A stretch of DNA of 6,966 bases, taken from assembly GCA_934623545.1 (NCBI GenBank), contig CAKTVN010000087.1, forward strand, positions 1 to 6,966, written 5' to 3'. Positions 5,471 to 6,966 of the stretch are shown in pieces. The translations under genes were made by a program, and so were the position numbers. Under the pieces are notes generated by a model that was given only the letters and a program-made list of their open reading frames with translations, made no database searches and had not been told where the DNA came from. This DNA comes from an uncultured Oscillospiraceae bacterium (GTDB lineage Bacteria > Bacillota > Clostridia > Oscillospirales > Oscillospiraceae). How positions within the stretch are numbered: position 1 is the first letter of the stretch; the number at the start of each line of letters is the position of its first letter.

Positions 5471-6847
5471 ATGGAGCAGAACACGACGATTTTCGGCGGA
5501 AATACGGATTCACTCGGCGAGCACATCCGCAAAACCTATCACATCGGAGAGGAATACTACCGCGGCGAGGTCAAGCGCGGGCTGCGCAACAGCGATGGCA
5601 CCGGCGTACTGATCGGCGTCACGAAGGTCGGCAGCGTACAGGGCTATCTGATGCAGGACGGGCAGCGCATCCCTGCACCCGGACATCTGTATTACCGAGG
5701 CATCGATCTCAATGACATTGTGGAGGCGCACCGCGCCGACGGCACCTTCGGCTATGAAGAGGTGGCGTATCTGCTCTTGATGGGCTATCTGCCGGCGCGC
5801 GAGGAGCTCTCTTATTTCAAGGAGCTCATGAGCCGGGCGAGAAAGCTGCCGGACGGCTTTACAGAGAGCCTCATCATGCGCCATCCCAGCGCGAATATCA
5901 TGAGCGAGCTTGCGCGAAGCGTTCTGGCGCTCTATTCCTATGACCCGAATCCGGACGACACGTCGGTCGAGAATCTGCTGCTTCAGTCGGTGAAGCTGAT
6001 CGGCAATTTCCCGGCGGTCGTGGCAAATTCCTACGCCGTCAAGCGGCACTATTTTGACGGCGACTCGCTCCACATCCACTACCCCGAGGAGAATCTGTCC
6101 ACGGCGGAGAACTTCCTGCGCATGATCCGCCCCGACAAGCAGTTTACCGAGGAGGAGGCGCATCTGCTCGACATGATGCTGATGCTGCACGCGGAGCACG
6201 GCGGCGGCAACAACTCGACCTTCGTCTGCCGCGCCATCTCGTCGAGCATGACCGACACCTACAGCGCCATCGCGGGCGCGGTCGGCTCGCTCAAGGGTCC
6301 GCTGCACGGCGGCGCGAATGCAAAGGTCATGCAGATGCTCCGCTTTGTGCGCGAGAACGTCGACCCGAAGGATGACGGCTCGATCACCGACTATCTGAAC
6401 AAGATGCTCGACGGCGAGGCGGGGGATGGCTCCGGCAAGCTCTACGGGCTCGGACACGCGGTCTATACCATGTCCGACCCGCGCGCGGTGCTGCTCAAGA
6501 AATACGCGCGGCACATGGCGGAGATCAAGGGCTATGTCACCGATTTTGAGCTGCTTCAGAAGATCGAAGCGCTTGGCATCCGGCTGATCCAGGAGCGCAA
6601 GCACACTGACACGCCGATGTGCGCCAATGTCGACCTCTATTCCGGACTGGTCTACACGATGCTCGGCATCCCGGAGGACCTCTTCACGCCGCTGTTCGCC
6701 TCCGCGCGCATCGCGGGCTGGTGCGCCAACCGCATCGAGGAGATCGTGACCGGAAACCGCATCATGCGCCCGGCTTACCGCGCGGTCACGCTCCGCGCCG
6801 CCTATACGCCGATCGCACAGCGCACGGCGCGGCTGGAGCTGAAGTGA
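5471..6847 (+). CDS. citZ: Citrate synthase (Si-type, GltA/CitZ family)
   Basis: This enzyme condenses acetyl-CoA with oxaloacetate to citrate, the entry step of the oxidative TCA branch completed by the divergent acn-icd operon. The 458-aa product carries the catalytic triad of the family: H243 in LHAEHGGGNNST, H279 in GPLHGGAN and D388 in CANVDLYSG, equivalent to pig H274, H320 and D375. GLGHAVYTMSDPRA (326-339) is the conserved substrate-binding loop. The YYRGIDL region (74-80) and ICD-like N-terminal half are typical of clostridial members. It is homologous to the Si enzymes, not to Re-citrate synthase, which belongs to the isopropylmalate synthase family. The start at 5471 has SD AGAAGGG 10 nt upstream and lies downstream of a clear promoter. 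Length is slightly above the usual 430 or so. A 2-methylcitrate synthase activity cannot be excluded, but no other methylcitrate genes are present. Confidence 0.96.
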   Translation: MEQNTTIFGGNTDSLGEHIRKTYHIGEEYYRGEVKRGLRNSDGTGVLIGVTKVGSVQGYLMQDGQRIPAPGHLYYRGIDLNDIVEAHRADGTFGYEEVAYLLLMGYLPAREELSYFKELMSRARKLPDGFTESLIMRHPSANIMSELARSVLALYSYDPNPDDTSVENLLLQSVKLIGNFPAVVANSYAVKRHYFDGDSLHIHYPEENLSTAENFLRMIRPDKQFTEEEAHLLDMMLMLHAEHGGGNNSTFVCRAISSSMTDTYSAIAGAVGSLKGPLHGGANAKVMQMLRFVRENVDPKDDGSITDYLNKMLDGEAGDGSGKLYGLGHAVYTMSDPRAVLLKKYARHMAEIKGYVTDFELLQKIEALGIRLIQERKHTDTPMCANVDLYSGLVYTMLGIPEDLFTPLFASARIAGWCANRIEEIVTGNRIMRPAYRAVTLRAAYTPIAQRTARLELK

Positions 6848-6882
6848 GCGGGCTTAGGATGTATTCTTCCAACTCCAAACGC

Positions 6883-6903
6883 ACCCGGGCAGCGGGTCTT
6901 TTT
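6883..6903 (+). terminator. Probable intrinsic terminator after citrate synthase
   Basis: ACCCG (6883-6887) pairs with CGGGT (6893-6897) around GGCAG, followed by CTTTTT (6898-6903). The stem is short but GC-rich, and it sits 35 nt after the stop codon, so it likely ends the single-gene transcript. Confidence 0.65.
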
Positions 6904-6908
6904 GCGCT

Positions 6909-6966
6909 GTGCTGCGTCATTTTTCCTTGAAATACGTCAGTATTCCTGGAAATACGTCAGTATTCC
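6909..6966 (+). repeat. 20-bp tandem repeat, cut by the window end
   Basis: The 18-bp unit GAAATACGTCAGTATTCC occurs twice with period 20 (6929-6946 and 6949-6966), separated by TG. The 20 nt before (6909-6928) match the unit at 13 of 20 positions and look like a degenerate third copy. Within a unit, AATAC-GTCA-GTATT forms a small dyad. The array probably continues past the window. It is not CRISPR-like, as there are no spacers. Confidence 0.85.

Noticed and set aside
5510..6604. 364-aa minus-strand open frame opposite citrate synthase
   Set aside because: It is an antisense shadow. The plus strand holds all catalytic residues of citrate synthase.
6929..6966. Start of a CRISPR array
   Set aside because: The units are 18 bp with only a 2-bp separator, so this is a tandem repeat with no spacers.

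Overview
This window looks like a piece of a chromosome from an anaerobic gut-type Clostridia bacterium, probably in the Oscillospiraceae/Ruminococcaceae range. The evidence is the style of the citrate synthase, the short clostridial-type aconitase and the type II isocitrate dehydrogenase, plus GC-rich coding DNA next to very AT-rich control DNA. The taxon is an inference from protein style; no marker gene in the window settles it.

Layout, left to right. Positions 1-74 are the 3' part of a serine tRNA (anticodon GGA), cut by the window edge and followed by a strong intrinsic terminator. Positions 116-285 are a gene-free leader with nested inverted repeats, one of which would hide the Shine-Dalgarno (SD) sequence of the next gene. 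Positions 286-1653 hold a DUF4417 gene on the plus strand. It reads as one uninterrupted 455-residue frame, but about 105 central residues are in the wrong frame. The genuine family sequence for that stretch lies in another frame between a T6 run (477-482) and an A6 run (793-798). A G6 run (1349-1354) sits just before an internal ATG (1363) that may begin what was once a separate small gene. A perfect 15-bp bidirectional terminator (1679-1711) separates this accessory-looking block from the next genes.

Positions 1741-5207 (minus strand) are an acn-icd operon: an aconitase-family hydratase and a type II isocitrate dehydrogenase, 2 nt apart. Positions 5471-6847 (plus strand) are a Si-type citrate synthase, divergently transcribed. 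The 263-bp region between the two translation starts is AT-rich in its middle and holds both promoters, several perfect palindromes and a 16-bp inverted repeat midway between the two -35 boxes. After citrate synthase come a modest terminator and the start of a 20-bp tandem repeat that runs off the window.

The three enzymes make up the oxidative branch of the TCA cycle: acetyl-CoA plus oxaloacetate to citrate, isocitrate and 2-oxoglutarate. In fermentative Clostridia this mainly supplies 2-oxoglutarate for glutamate synthesis. The divergent arrangement suggests co-regulation. The points most worth a second look are the compensating frameshifts in the DUF4417 gene, an Arg-to-Asp change at the NADP-phosphate site of the isocitrate dehydrogenase, the palindrome-rich shared control region and the SD-masking leader. 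I found no clear new defence or mobile system.
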